From positions 28,851 to 92,850 of the forward strand of contig PIVK01000007.1 of the NCBI GenBank assembly GCA_003354135.1: DNA of 64,000 nt, read 5' to 3'. Made by a program: the position numbers and the translations under genes. This document shows, piece by piece, positions 43,969 through 57,390 of the stretch. Position 1 is the first letter of the stretch, and every line of letters begins with the position of its first letter. Below the pieces are notes generated by a model. It had not been told where the DNA came from. It did not search any database and saw nothing but the letters and a program-made list of their open reading frames with translations. The DNA is from Rhodospirillales bacterium (GTDB taxonomy: Bacteria > Pseudomonadota > Alphaproteobacteria > Rhodospirillales > GLO-3).

Positions 43969-44862
43969 CTACGCTGCTGGATCACATAGCGGGTCATAAT
44001 GCTGTTTCTCCATTTCAGACAGCCACGCCGTAGTCTCGTCAGACAAATCAAAAAACGTGCTTTCATCTATGGAAACTTCAGTCTCCAGGGCGACGCCGAA
44101 AGACCATGCCTGAAGGGACACTGGGAACGGCTGGGACTGCGTGTCTTTTAGGTGGACCAGATGACGTAGTTTTTGGTGAATTGCGTGTTTGTCGGGCCGA
44201 AGGTTGTCGTGAGGGAATACAGCCCCATCCGGTGCCGGAAATCCGAGGATCTTGTGGTGAAGAAAATCGAGTGGCCGGGTGATGAAATCCTCGAAGACGG
44301 AAATATAAACATTCGGATACTCCTCTAGTTCCCGGCATCGGTCTCGATAGGCCACCAGGTCATGAAGGTTCGAATTGGAGCGCCTGATCTGCCGCGCGAA
44401 AACTTCCAGCGGGATGAAATGCCCCAGGCTTGCCAAGCAGGTATGGAACGACCGGACGAACTCCATATGCCTCCTAAACAACATAAAGAACTCAATATCG
44501 CCGTCTATCAGATAGGACAGACGTTTCAAGACCTCGGCAAACCGGACCGTATGCAGACCAAGATTCATAACGCCGGCGAAGCTCAACGCCTCGTCGGAAA
44601 TTACAAGTACGGAATGCTCGTCCTCACTCTCCGACTCGATCATTTTTCTGAGGTGACCGCGACCGTACTCACCGTAAAAGGATTCATCGTTCAGAAGGAA
44701 TATTCTCTTCCTCAATAACGGCCACATTTCCGGGATGGAGAAATCCGAACCGCGCTTTCCGAGAAACAGGAACTTGTTAGACGCGGACAAGCTAGACAAA
44801 TAGGTCTGAATCGACGTCGATGCCGTTCGCGGCATTCCCAGAAAAAAGATGTGTCGTGCCAT
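43969..44862 (-). CDS. Sulfotransferase-like protein
   Basis: A 297-residue protein starting MARHIFFLGMPRTASTSIQTYL, a P-loop-like PAPS-binding motif of sulfotransferases (R-T-A-S-T-S). FFMLFRRHMEFVRSFH (about 130-145) resembles the 3'-phosphate-binding segment (RDP-S type). The rest is poorly conserved. Such proteins sulfate surface polysaccharides, which fits its position beside a sugar-nucleotide operon. The gene is richer in AT than its neighbours, suggesting transfer. ATG 44862 is preferred; ATG 44874 is an alternative. Confidence 0.68.
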   Translation of the reverse strand: MARHIFFLGMPRTASTSIQTYLSSLSASNKFLFLGKRGSDFSIPEMWPLLRKRIFLLNDESFYGEYGRGHLRKMIESESEDEHSVLVISDEALSFAGVMNLGLHTVRFAEVLKRLSYLIDGDIEFFMLFRRHMEFVRSFHTCLASLGHFIPLEVFARQIRRSNSNLHDLVAYRDRCRELEEYPNVYISVFEDFITRPLDFLHHKILGFPAPDGAVFPHDNLRPDKHAIHQKLRHLVHLKDTQSQPFPVSLQAWSFGVALETEVSIDESTFFDLSDETTAWLSEMEKQHYDPLCDPAA

Positions 44863-45132
44863 ACTGGCTAACATTCCTTGGTCAGATGCCAAATTTGATG
44901 CCGATATATGGCGGAACAGATTAAATCGGCAGACCACCGAAACGAGGCAACCACAACCTATCAACGAGTTCGTCTTGAACGATAGCTTATCGCGCTTAGA
45001 ACCACGAGTCCGTTTCCTGTAATGTCTCAAATGAGGCGGGGCGTTCTACCGAGTGAACGATTTAGTCCGTTGACCCTGAGCGGGCACCCGCCGCCGCCCC
45101 CCCCCCTACACGATACGGAGTTATGGCAATGA

Positions 45133-45537
45133 AGAAGGAGTCACACTCCGAACAATTTCCGCACCTTGGAGGCGTTGGAACGGCTCACTGGGATTTCCCG
45201 CTCGGGCTCCTCTTCCATCTGCCCGGCCAGCGCGCTCCTCAAGCAGTTGGTCAATCACGTCATGGTGCAGCGCGACGAGGTGGTGATCCTCGACCTCTAT
45301 GCCGGGGTCGAACACCTGGGGCGCGGCACGGCGGAATCGGTCGATACCATGCTTATGGTCGCCGAGCCGACCAACCGCAGCCTAAACACCGCCCGCCAAG
45401 TCCACGCCCTGGCCCGCGACATCGGAATCCAGGATATCCACTTGGTCGGCAACAAGGCCGGTGGTGCCGAGGACGAAGCTTTCTTCGCTGACAACGCCGA
45501 CGGGCTCTCGCTCATCGGCTGCCTGCACAATTCGTAG
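45133..45537 (+). pseudogene. Relic of a CooC/MinD-type nucleotide-binding protein
   Basis: The open frame encodes only the C-terminal middle of a CooC-like ATPase: GSSSICPASALLKQLVN, then RDEVVILDLYAGVEHLGRGT, DTMLMVAEPTNRSLNTARQ and LARDIGIQ...LVGNKAG. In intact CooC proteins, which insert nickel into carbon monoxide dehydrogenase, an N-terminal KGGVGKTT P-loop of about 100 residues comes first; here it is missing and the frame starts only at 45133 after a stop. The C-terminus also ends early. No CODH gene is near. It looks like a deletion remnant rather than a working gene. Confidence 0.65.
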
Positions 45538-45558
45538 CGGTTATTTTGTCTCGAGCCC

Positions 45559-49926
<4,368 letters not shown>

Positions 49927-49980
49927 TGAGGCGGATTCCTTATATTCCTGGCGTGCGGTGTTTCCGCCGCCGGATTATGT

Positions 49981-50850
49981 CTAGATGTATTTCCTAAGGA
50001 CGTCCCGCACGTCCCCTTCCAGGTCGTCGCGCTTGAGCCCGAAGGCGAGCGTGGCTTCGATGAAACCGATCTTGGACCCGCAGTCAAAGCGGGTGCCCTC
50101 GAAACGCAAGCCGTGGAACGGCATGTCGACGATGGTCTTGGCCATGGCGTCGGTCAACTGGATCTCGTTGCCGGCTCCCGTCTCCTGCTTGTCCAGATGA
50201 GCGAACACATCGGACTGGAGAATGTAGCGTCCGATGATGGACAGCGTCGACGGTGCCGCGTCCGGGGCAGGCTTCTCAACCAATCCCCGGGCCCGGGCGA
50301 GGTGCCCGTCATCTTCAACCACGTCCAGGATGCCATAGCGGTTGGTATGTTCGCGCGGAACGTCCTCGACCGCCACCAGATTGCCGCCGGTCTCGGAATA
50401 GACATCGACCATCTGCTTGAGGCATGGGGGGTCGGCCATGATCAGATCGTCGGCCAGCAGGACAGCGAAAGGCTCGTCCGTGATGAAACGGCGCGCGCAC
50501 CAGACGGCATGTCCCAGCCCCAGGGGCTGTTGCTGGCGGGTGAAGACGCAGGCTCCTGCGTCGGGCTTGCAGTTGAGCACCGTCTCCAGCGCCTCTTCCT
50601 TGCCCCGGTCGCGCAGCACCCGCTCCAGCTCGAAGTTGTGGTCGAAATGATCGGCCATGACGGTTTTGCCGCGCCCGGTGACGAAGATGAACTCTTCGAT
50701 CCCGGCCTCCTTCGCCTCTTCCACCGCGTATTGGATGAGCGGCTTGTCGACGATGGGCAGCATCTCCTTGGGCATGACCTTGGTTGCGGGCAGGAAACGC
50801 GTGCCCAGGCCGGCTACCGGAAATACTGCCTTGCGGACAGGCTTGATCAT
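49981..50850 (-). CDS. galU: UTP-glucose-1-phosphate uridylyltransferase
   Basis: A 289-residue nucleotidyltransferase making UDP-glucose from glucose-1-phosphate and UTP. The signature VFPVAGLGTRFLPATKVMPKEMLPI is at the N-terminus and VEEAKEAGIEEFIFVTGRGK follows. It is the first gene of the galU-ugd-pgm-manB operon; the promoter should lie in 50851-50922. Length is normal for bacterial GalU. Confidence 0.96.
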   Translation of the reverse strand: MIKPVRKAVFPVAGLGTRFLPATKVMPKEMLPIVDKPLIQYAVEEAKEAGIEEFIFVTGRGKTVMADHFDHNFELERVLRDRGKEEALETVLNCKPDAGACVFTRQQQPLGLGHAVWCARRFITDEPFAVLLADDLIMADPPCLKQMVDVYSETGGNLVAVEDVPREHTNRYGILDVVEDDGHLARARGLVEKPAPDAAPSTLSIIGRYILQSDVFAHLDKQETGAGNEIQLTDAMAKTIVDMPFHGLRFEGTRFDCGSKIGFIEATLAFGLKRDDLEGDVRDVLRKYI

Positions 50851-50922
50851 GAATCCCCCCTCAGAACGGGCGTGTTTTGAAGACTCGAATACCGATTAGG
50901 CGCCGCCTTTGTGCCACAGGCT

Positions 50923-51015
50923 TCAGGCAGCCGCAACATGGGAGCCGGTGGCAATCGGACTTACAGGGGCCGCAAACGCCAAAAGCATAACCGCCAGGGC
51001 AAGTGCGAAACGCAT
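50923..51015 (-). CDS. 30-residue hydrophobic peptide ORF
   Basis: A short ORF whose product is essentially a signal-peptide-like hydrophobic stretch (MRFALALAVMLLAFAAPVS then IATGSHVAAA). GAGGAG lies about 12 nt upstream. It follows the HExxH protein gene by 64 bases on the same strand, so it could be translated from that transcript. It recalls entericidin-size membrane peptides but lacks a lipobox cysteine. Existence is uncertain. Confidence 0.35.
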   Translation of the reverse strand: MRFALALAVMLLAFAAPVSPIATGSHVAAA

Positions 51016-51079
51016 CTGTGAGCGGCTCTCCTCGGAAAATATATGGGAGCTGCCGTTTCCGGTTTCGAAGTCCTGCGGC

Positions 51080-52558
51080 TTAGCGCTTGTTCATGCGTTC
51101 CAGCCCTTGTCTCAACCTTTTCTCGCGCCATTCGATCATCATGGACCGCGCCTTTCCGCAGAGCGCCAGATACTGGGAACGCTCGATCAGTTTGGGTGAG
51201 GCGCCGAGCAGGCGCGCCGCGCGGATCTCGTTCTCCGTCGCCTCGCATTCGAAACGCATGCGCTTGGAGATGCCGCGTGCGTCCTTCTCGTTGCCGATCC
51301 AGGTGGCGACGTACTTGCGCTTGGCCGCGATCTTGTGTTTGAGCGCGGCCCGCTCCGGGGCGTGCTCGGGTATCTTTTTCAGTTCGGATTCGAGGCGCTG
51401 CAGGTCGGCCGCGTAGCGGATCGCCGTCTCGTGCTGGACCACGTGCGTCCCCTCGTGGAGCAGCAGCAACAGCAGCCCCATGTTGGAGGCCCACAGCATC
51501 TTCCGCCTGACGAAGATCAGGCGGTTGCCCTGGGAACTCAGCACGCTCTTGTAGGACCCGGCCACCGCATCCAGGGGCCCCGACTTGATGAAATGCTTGG
51601 ACTGGGGGATGTAGTGTACTGAATCCACGGTTTCGATGACCCGTCTGAGATCGGACGGCAGTTGCGTGGCCATCTTCAGCACCCGGGCCATGGCCTCGAA
51701 GAAGGGGGCGTTTTTGACGTCCGGATAGACGGAGCCCACCAGGGTCATGGTGCCAATGCGCCGGACGTAGGGGTCTTCCAGCGCCATGTCCGGCAGGTGT
51801 TTTGCTGCGTGCCGCGCCGCAGCCCAGGCGATGGTGCGGGCCAGGAACCCGGACGTCTTGTCGTGGAAGGACGAGGCGGTGATGTGGAGCACGTTCCGGT
51901 CCTCCCGCCCCTTATCGCCCCAATCCGCATAGCGGTTGTTGGTGCCGCCGGGCAGGATTTCGATGCGTTTGGTCTCGGGAAGGACCAGGGCGGCCAAAGG
52001 CAGCTCCTTGCGTGCCAGCGCCAGCACGGCCGCCAAGCGCCGGAAGGCGAAATCGACGGCCTCGTCGTCCAGGCGGTCATGGGCCGTCACCTTGATGCCG
52101 TTCAGCGTTATACTGCGCGGACCGTCAACCGTGCCGGTCCCCGGCCAGCCGGGCAGGCAATCCACATAGGCAGGGAGGCGGGCCCGCACCTTCTTGCGGA
52201 TCGAAACGAAGACGTCCCATTCCAGGTTTTCCTTGAGTGTCCGGGCCAGCTTTGCTCCCGCCTTGTCCCCCCCGGCCGCCGCCGCCAGCGCCCAATAGGC
52301 GGCCCCCGTCTCGTCGGCGGATGCCAGCAGGTGCTCGGCCAGGCGCCTCTGGGCCGGTGGGAACCCCTGTTCCGCCAGTGGGCGCCACTGGACGAGCGCG
52401 CCCTTCCGGTCGCCCTTCGCCTCCTGGTTCAGCCCCGCCGCATAGGCCGAAACCACGAAGGTGAGACTGCAGGGGCCGACCGCCGGTGCGGCGGAGGCCG
52501 CCCCCGCCGCCAGCACGGCCCACAGGAAGCCGAGGCAGGCACGGAGCCCGGCCTTCAT
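51080..52558 (-). CDS. Secreted Sel1-repeat/HExxH protein, putative metallopeptidase
   Basis: A 492-residue exported protein. Signal peptide cleaved near SAA-APAV; a Sel1/TPR-like repeat region follows (about 35-100: GALVQWRPLAEQGFPPAQRRLAEHLL). The second half carries HEGTHVVQH near residue 367, an HExxH zinc-protease motif, inside a hydrophobic helix context, and a long helical C-terminus with conserved-looking cysteines. No family name can be given. Its start overlaps the J-domain gene stop by 4 bases, so the two are coupled. Confidence 0.68.
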   Translation of the reverse strand: MKAGLRACLGFLWAVLAAGAASAAPAVGPCSLTFVVSAYAAGLNQEAKGDRKGALVQWRPLAEQGFPPAQRRLAEHLLASADETGAAYWALAAAAGGDKAGAKLARTLKENLEWDVFVSIRKKVRARLPAYVDCLPGWPGTGTVDGPRSITLNGIKVTAHDRLDDEAVDFAFRRLAAVLALARKELPLAALVLPETKRIEILPGGTNNRYADWGDKGREDRNVLHITASSFHDKTSGFLARTIAWAAARHAAKHLPDMALEDPYVRRIGTMTLVGSVYPDVKNAPFFEAMARVLKMATQLPSDLRRVIETVDSVHYIPQSKHFIKSGPLDAVAGSYKSVLSSQGNRLIFVRRKMLWASNMGLLLLLLHEGTHVVQHETAIRYAADLQRLESELKKIPEHAPERAALKHKIAAKRKYVATWIGNEKDARGISKRMRFECEATENEIRAARLLGASPKLIERSQYLALCGKARSMMIEWREKRLRQGLERMNKR

Positions 52559-53301
52559 GCGTCGCTCCTGCGCTCCAACAGGATGTCCTTGGCCTGGTTG
52601 ACCATGGCCGCAAGATAGCTCGACCCGCCGTGGTCGGGATGCATGCCCTGGATGAGGTGACGGTGGGCTTCCCTGATCTCAGAGGCGGACGCGCCCGGCT
52701 CCAGCCCCAGGACGCGCCAGGCCTCGTCCTCGGTCATGGCGCCCGAGAAACCGCCCCCGGCTTGCCGGGTCCTCCCGTCTTCCTCGCCTACCGTCTCGCG
52801 CCAGCCCGGGCGCATACGCTCCAGATAGGCCTCCAGCACCTGGGCCGATTGCGGGTCCTCGGTCCAGCAGGTCCTGAGCAACTGGCCCAGTTCCTCCAGG
52901 GACAGGTCGGCCAGCGGACGCCCAGCATAGGGACCTTCGCGCACATCGCCTGCCATCTCGCCCGAATCATGGTCGAGCGTCATGTACAGAAAACGGGTAT
53001 CTACCTTCGACGTCTGGCCCGTCGGCGCCCCCGCCGCCCCCTGGCTCATGCGCTTGAAAATCTTCGCGAAATGGAACAGCGTACGCGCCCGCTGGAACCA
53101 GACCAGCAGCATGGGCATGGCGGCGAAAGCCCAAGCAAGGCGCCCGGTGAAGGCCAAGAACAGGATGAGGGCCACCAGCAGACCGAAGGCCAGCCATTTG
53201 ACCATCTTGGCCAGGTCTCGGGGGGCGGCGCCGACAAACCAGCGTGCGGACAGAAGCAGTCCGGCCAGCAACACGACGCCAAGGAGGAACCAAGTGAACA
53301 T
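52555..53301 (-). CDS. Membrane-anchored J-domain protein
   Basis: A 248-residue protein with two N-terminal membrane segments (about 4-22 and 36-68, with a turn) and a C-terminal J domain containing HPD at 221-223 (GMHPDHGG), the motif that stimulates DnaK ATPase. The arrangement resembles Tim14/Pam18-like or DjlA-like proteins, which act with Hsp70 at a membrane. It overlaps the downstream HExxH gene by 4 bases, suggesting joint function in envelope protein handling. Confidence 0.85.
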   Translation of the reverse strand: MFTWFLLGVVLLAGLLLSARWFVGAAPRDLAKMVKWLAFGLLVALILFLAFTGRLAWAFAAMPMLLVWFQRARTLFHFAKIFKRMSQGAAGAPTGQTSKVDTRFLYMTLDHDSGEMAGDVREGPYAGRPLADLSLEELGQLLRTCWTEDPQSAQVLEAYLERMRPGWRETVGEEDGRTRQAGGGFSGAMTEDEAWRVLGLEPGASASEIREAHRHLIQGMHPDHGGSSYLAAMVNQAKDILLERRSDA

Positions 53302-53333
53302 GGGGCGACTATAGCACTACGGGGCGACAGGGA

Positions 53334-54044
53334 TCATCGCTTCATCTGGTGCGTGAGCTTGAGGATTTCGCCTCCCTTGCGTCCCGCCAGGTCTTCCAGC
53401 GCCTTGCGTCCGCCGGCGACGAAGACGGCCACCGCCGCCAGAAGGTCTTTCAACACCCCGGCGCTTTGTGAGTCGAACTTGACGCAGGCGCCGCCGGACA
53501 GACGGGCGATCTGCCGGAAGGCGAATCCGGCCACCGGGTTCTCGCCTTCGTGGAACAGGAACACCGGCACCCCAAGCATGCCCAACTCGCCCGCCAGGCG
53601 GCCCAGCTTGTCCACGTCCTCCTCCATGGCGTCGCCGACGAAGATCAGGGCGCCGATGGGCTTGGTCTTGGTTTCGTTGACGGCGTGTTGCAGCACCTTG
53701 CCGATCTGGGTTTCGCCGGCAAGGCAGAACACGGAGGTCATGAGACGGGTCAACGCCGCCGAATCCCGGACCCACTTGCCGGCCATGAACTCGCCGAAGC
53801 CGCGGTAGAAGACGAGCTGCAGTTCCAGCCCGCCCAGATCCCGGGTGGCCTGGAACATCTTGCCTTGGATGCGGGCCGCGTGGTCCCAGGTCGGCCCTCG
53901 GCTGGCGGTGGCGTCCATGGCGAAGATCAGGCGTCCCCGTCCCTCGCCACCGGGCGCCGGCGTGCGTGCGACCTTGTCAAGGAAGGCACCGACTTCGGCC
54001 CCCGAGTTATCGCACTTCTTCTCTGGAATCTTGTCTTTGGTCAT
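53334..54044 (-). CDS. von Willebrand factor A-domain protein
   Basis: A 236-residue cytoplasmic VWA protein. The metal-ion-dependent adhesion site is seen as DATAS in RLIFAMDATASRG (about 40-52), a variant DxTxS; FVGDAMEED (about 137-145) supplies the distal MIDAS aspartate. Related short VWA proteins occur beside DnaJ-type genes in alphaproteobacteria. ATG 54044 is used; TTG 54083 is a longer alternative. It precedes the J-domain gene by 32 bases on the same strand. Confidence 0.78.
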   Translation of the reverse strand: MTKDKIPEKKCDNSGAEVGAFLDKVARTPAPGGEGRGRLIFAMDATASRGPTWDHAARIQGKMFQATRDLGGLELQLVFYRGFGEFMAGKWVRDSAALTRLMTSVFCLAGETQIGKVLQHAVNETKTKPIGALIFVGDAMEEDVDKLGRLAGELGMLGVPVFLFHEGENPVAGFAFRQIARLSGGACVKFDSQSAGVLKDLLAAVAVFVAGGRKALEDLAGRKGGEILKLTHQMKR

Positions 54045-54166
54045 GGAGTGCGTGTCTTCAATCCGGGTTTGGAGTCCCTTCAAATCTTCGAGAAATCCGC
54101 AGGTAAAGACAACAGGATTCTATAAAGAAATTCCTGGATCTCACCCTGACACCAACGCCCTAAACC

Positions 54167-55138
54167 CTACCTGTGGATCACGCCGTCCGGCCTGAAGGCA
54201 TGGAAGACGAAGGCGAAGGTGACGTGGTGGATGACGTCGCTGCCGTTTTCGGTCACCGTCACGTTGCCGACATCGCGCCCGTCGGCGATCTTCCGGGAAT
54301 CCAGGGCCGAGTTCTGGCCCGGCGTCCAGCGGAGCACCATGACGCCCTTGCGGATCTCCCCCTTCTCGCGCAGCCGGGTCAGCGGCCAGGCCTCGTCCCC
54401 CACCGCCACCACGCGGGCCATGGGTTCGATGCCCGTCGGCATCTCGCCGTCGTAAAGGAGCGGCGCCGTCGCCCCGTCGTAACCCACATAGGGGTTGTCG
54501 CCGTAGCGCCGGGCATTGGGGTTGTTGGGGACCAAGACCCGGCCCTGGGGTGCGCGGGCGCGGAAGCTTTCGAAGGATTCGAGGCGCGACGGAATCATGA
54601 CGAGTTCGGTGCCCGTCAGTTCGCCGACCACGGCGCGGCCTTCGAACTGCTGCCACCAGGTTTCGGTCTGGCGGTCGTACATGACCAGGTCCGAGTTGCG
54701 CAGCTTGCCAGTGGTTCCGAAGTCGACCACGCCCCTGTCGATGCGCCGGTCGAAGACGATGGAGGCATTGCAGAGCGGACAGTAGGTCACCGCGACCGGC
54801 ACGCCGCCGATGGTGTCGTTGGCGATCTCGTGCCAGGTGAGGACCCGCAGTGGATAGGCTTTGGCTTCGCCGTTCACCACCAGCCCGATCACCGGCTCGG
54901 TCGGACTGAGATCGCGCGCGGCTTCTTCCAAGGAAACGAACGTCGGCCGGTTGATGGCCGGGATACCGTCCTTTGGGGGGCCGCCTGAGAGAAATTGGGA
55001 GAGCGGCACGTCGTGCTTCGAGAAATCGGTGCGCGGCCATTCGGACTTCCAGGCGTCGGGTCCCGCGTCCGCCGTATAGGCCAGGATGCCGAGGACGGCC
55101 AGCACGGCGAAAAGGAAATAGGCGGCGTTCTTGATCAT
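54167..55138 (-). CDS. DUF3179 family exported protein
   Basis: A 323-residue protein with an N-terminal membrane anchor or signal (AAYFLFAVLAVLGILAYTA) and a DUF3179 domain: VIGLVVNGEAKAYPLRVLTWHEI, VAVTYCPLCNAS, FGTTGKLRNSDLVMYD, TWWQQF and a second-half VPNNPNARRYGDNPYVGYD. The CPLC pair suggests redox or metal binding, but the family role is unknown. ATG 55138 follows CGGAG at 10 nt. Confidence 0.82.
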   Translation of the reverse strand: MIKNAAYFLFAVLAVLGILAYTADAGPDAWKSEWPRTDFSKHDVPLSQFLSGGPPKDGIPAINRPTFVSLEEAARDLSPTEPVIGLVVNGEAKAYPLRVLTWHEIANDTIGGVPVAVTYCPLCNASIVFDRRIDRGVVDFGTTGKLRNSDLVMYDRQTETWWQQFEGRAVVGELTGTELVMIPSRLESFESFRARAPQGRVLVPNNPNARRYGDNPYVGYDGATAPLLYDGEMPTGIEPMARVVAVGDEAWPLTRLREKGEIRKGVMVLRWTPGQNSALDSRKIADGRDVGNVTVTENGSDVIHHVTFAFVFHAFRPDGVIHR

Positions 55139-55351
55139 GGGAACCGGTCTCCGTTGCTTGCCCTGTAAAGATACGGCGGCAAAGACCGAAAGGCCAATCA
55201 AGGCGCTTCACAAGGGGGCGAGCCCCAGGCAGTTTTGCGCTGGGGCAAGCGGGCGGCCAGAAGCGGCGACGGCGGGCGGGTCGTTTCGATTGGCTGCATG
55301 AGGTGATGTCGGACGCACCGAATCTCACGCTCGGCTGCAGGCATATTCCGT

Positions 55352-56452
55352 CTATTTCGGTTTTATCTTTTTGACGGCGCGAACCATTTTGCCGAATTGC
55401 CGGTCTTTATGTCTTCGTTCTGCAAGAGAAGCGGAGTTGTAGCGATTTTCCGCGACAAGTTTGCGCCATCTGCCCAGTCTATCACTCCCGACCTCGCCTT
55501 CTTCGACAGCCTTCAGAACCGCACAACCCGGCTCGGTTTCATGCTGGCAATCGGAAAAGCGGCAAGCACCGGCAAGAGATGTGATGTCGGAGAAGACATC
55601 CTCAAGGCCATTCGCAACATCGGTCATTTGCAGCTCACGCATTCCCGGAGTATCGAGGACAAGCACGCCATTTGGCATGAGATGCAATTGGCGGTGAGTG
55701 GTGGTATGGCGTCCCTTCGCGTCGTCTTCCCGAATTTCCTGTGTTGCGGCTCTTTCCTCTCCGGACAGGGCGTTTACGAGGGTTGATTTACCGACACCCG
55801 AAGAGCCGACAAAAGCAACAGTTCTGCCTTCTTGACACCAGGGCGCCAGCACCTCATCGATGTTGGTGTCGCGAGCGTCCAATAACAGAACAATTGCCGT
55901 GCCGGCCACGTGCTCAGCCTGAGCGCGATAATGCTCCGTATTATCTGATAGGTCCTTTTTTGTCAGCACGATCACAGGTTCCACTTCCGCCTCGCTGGCA
56001 AGCGCCATATAGCGTTCCAAGCGGGCAATATTGAAATCCTGATTACATGAAGTGACGATAAAGAGCGTATCGATATTGGCGGCGATAGGCTGCACATCGC
56101 GTCCCGTTCCAGGCGCCCGCCGCTTAAGCAGGCTTTTGCGTGGCAAGACGTGTTTAGGACGCTTTCGCACTTGATCCAATAGCAACCAGTCACCCACCGT
56201 GGCGCGCTCGCCTATGGGCAAATTTTGTCCGCTTGAAGGTAGGATGAGTTGCTCGATACCCTCACCCTTTACTTCCAATCGATTGCGGTGGACACCGAAA
56301 ACCCGCACGGGTGGGAATTCGGTCAGTTCGTCCGTATCCACATATTGAGCGAAGGCGTTTTGCCAGCCAAATTTGACCAGATGACTTTCCGGAATTTTTA
56401 CCGGGGTTGGACTGTTTCCCAGAAACGCTGACCAGTTCCGTATGCGTTTCAT
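55352..56452 (-). CDS. rsgA: Ribosome small-subunit-dependent GTPase RsgA
   Basis: A 366-residue circularly permuted GTPase that checks maturation of the 30S subunit. The N-terminal OB fold is followed by the permuted motifs: G4 VLTKKDL (near 161), G1 GSSGVGKST (near 215) and G3 DTPGMREL (near 265), and a C-terminal zinc site (CRFSDCQHETEPGCAV). The order G4-G1-G3 is diagnostic. The gene follows the small unknown gene upstream by 3 bases, so they form a unit. Its lower GC fits the accessory character of the region. Confidence 0.93.
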   Translation of the reverse strand: MKRIRNWSAFLGNSPTPVKIPESHLVKFGWQNAFAQYVDTDELTEFPPVRVFGVHRNRLEVKGEGIEQLILPSSGQNLPIGERATVGDWLLLDQVRKRPKHVLPRKSLLKRRAPGTGRDVQPIAANIDTLFIVTSCNQDFNIARLERYMALASEAEVEPVIVLTKKDLSDNTEHYRAQAEHVAGTAIVLLLDARDTNIDEVLAPWCQEGRTVAFVGSSGVGKSTLVNALSGEERAATQEIREDDAKGRHTTTHRQLHLMPNGVLVLDTPGMRELQMTDVANGLEDVFSDITSLAGACRFSDCQHETEPGCAVLKAVEEGEVGSDRLGRWRKLVAENRYNSASLAERRHKDRQFGKMVRAVKKIKPK

Positions 56453-56455
56453 GGC

Positions 56456-56953
56456 TCAGCCCTCCGCATTGCAGTTCGGGAGTTCCAGCCCCAGAACGCG
56501 TTCCCTGGTCGGCGGGTGAGAGGATGTGCCGCCAATTTCGGCAACAAACGTCTCGGCGAAAGCGAGATTAACATTTCTCATATTGTCCGCTTCTTGATCG
56601 AGCAGTAACTCGTCAAAGACGGGATGTGCACAATGGCTGGCAAAGCACCACACGCTAACGACGGCACCGATGCCGTCATGCTGATAAGGTCTGATCATTG
56701 TCAGAGATACTTTCATGTCCAAGCTGCCGAATAGATCGGTCAGCGAAATGTCAAAGCTATCGGAAGTAAGACACAGATCACCGGGCGCAAAAAAACGCGC
56801 CTCAATCTTTACTGTGACTTGAAATGGACGGCCTCTTTGCCGTCCAGCCTTAACGGGACATAAAATCTCCAATGTCGGTTCGCGGGAAGTAACACGGATG
56901 CGGATTACCTGCAAGACGCGTGTCGTATGTGCGGTTGATGCTTGAAGAGTCAT
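56456..56953 (-). CDS. Protein of unknown function upstream of rsgA
   Basis: A 165-residue protein with no recognised family, no signal peptide and no membrane helix. Visible features are a beta-rich middle (FQVTVKIEARFFAPGDLCLTS, FDISLTDLFGSLDMKVSLTMI) and scattered cysteines. It ends 3 bases before the rsgA start, implying cotranscription. Codon use matches rsgA. The 64-base gap between it and the IS30 relic shows nothing. Confidence 0.55.
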   Translation of the reverse strand: MTLQASTAHTTRVLQVIRIRVTSREPTLEILCPVKAGRQRGRPFQVTVKIEARFFAPGDLCLTSDSFDISLTDLFGSLDMKVSLTMIRPYQHDGIGAVVSVWCFASHCAHPVFDELLLDQEADNMRNVNLAFAETFVAEIGGTSSHPPTRERVLGLELPNCNAEG

Positions 56954-57017
56954 TGATGCGCCCAGGCTGAGGACATGCTTTGCGCGCGATTTCTACATAA
57001 CCAACCCCTAGGGCCGC

Positions 57018-57384
57018 TGGATTCACATCTCAAGTGCAACGGTTGATGTTATCGAGGAAGGTTTCGACGGGTGTCCTGAAGCCGAGGCATTTTCTCGGGG
57101 TTGAGTTGATGGCCCAGGTGAGATCGGCGATGTCCTGGGCGCTGTAGTTGGAGATGTCGGTTTTCCTGGGCATGTCGCGGCGGAAGATGCCGTTGGTGTT
57201 CTCGATGGTGCCGCGCTGCCAGGGCGAGTGGGGGTCGCAGAAGAAGGCTTCCGCGCCCAGCGCCGCCGTCAGATCCCGATGCAGAGCCATTATCGAAAGA
57301 AATGGTTAGCCGGGCCTCGGGCGGCAGGGCTCCGAGGACCGCCTGCAACGCCGTACCGGTCTCGGAGGCCGTCTTGGTCTTCAA
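57018..57384 (-). mobile_element. IS30-family element remnant (transposase C-terminus and one end)
   Basis: Minus-strand coding matches the C-terminal third of an IS30 transposase: KTKTASETGTALQAVLGALPPEARLTISFDNG, then, after a frameshift near 57290, DPHSPWQRGTIENTNGIFRRDMPRKTDIS and CLGFRTPVETF. The outside end GGATTCACATCTCAAGTGCAAC (near 57018-57040) resembles IS30 terminal repeats. The N-terminal two thirds are gone, cut off at the junction with the IS66 relic, so it cannot be active. Confidence 0.82.
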
Positions 57385-57390
57385 TGGGGC

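Noticed and set aside
42612..44033. 473-codon plus-strand frame across the D,D-carboxypeptidase gene
   Set aside because: It is another frame of the same DNA; the 42652-43833 frame has the signal peptide, SLTK, SAN and KTG motifs.
44362..44718. 118-codon plus-strand frame opposite the sulfotransferase-like gene
   Set aside because: The minus-strand frame has a recognisable PAPS-type motif and better codon use; this one has neither.
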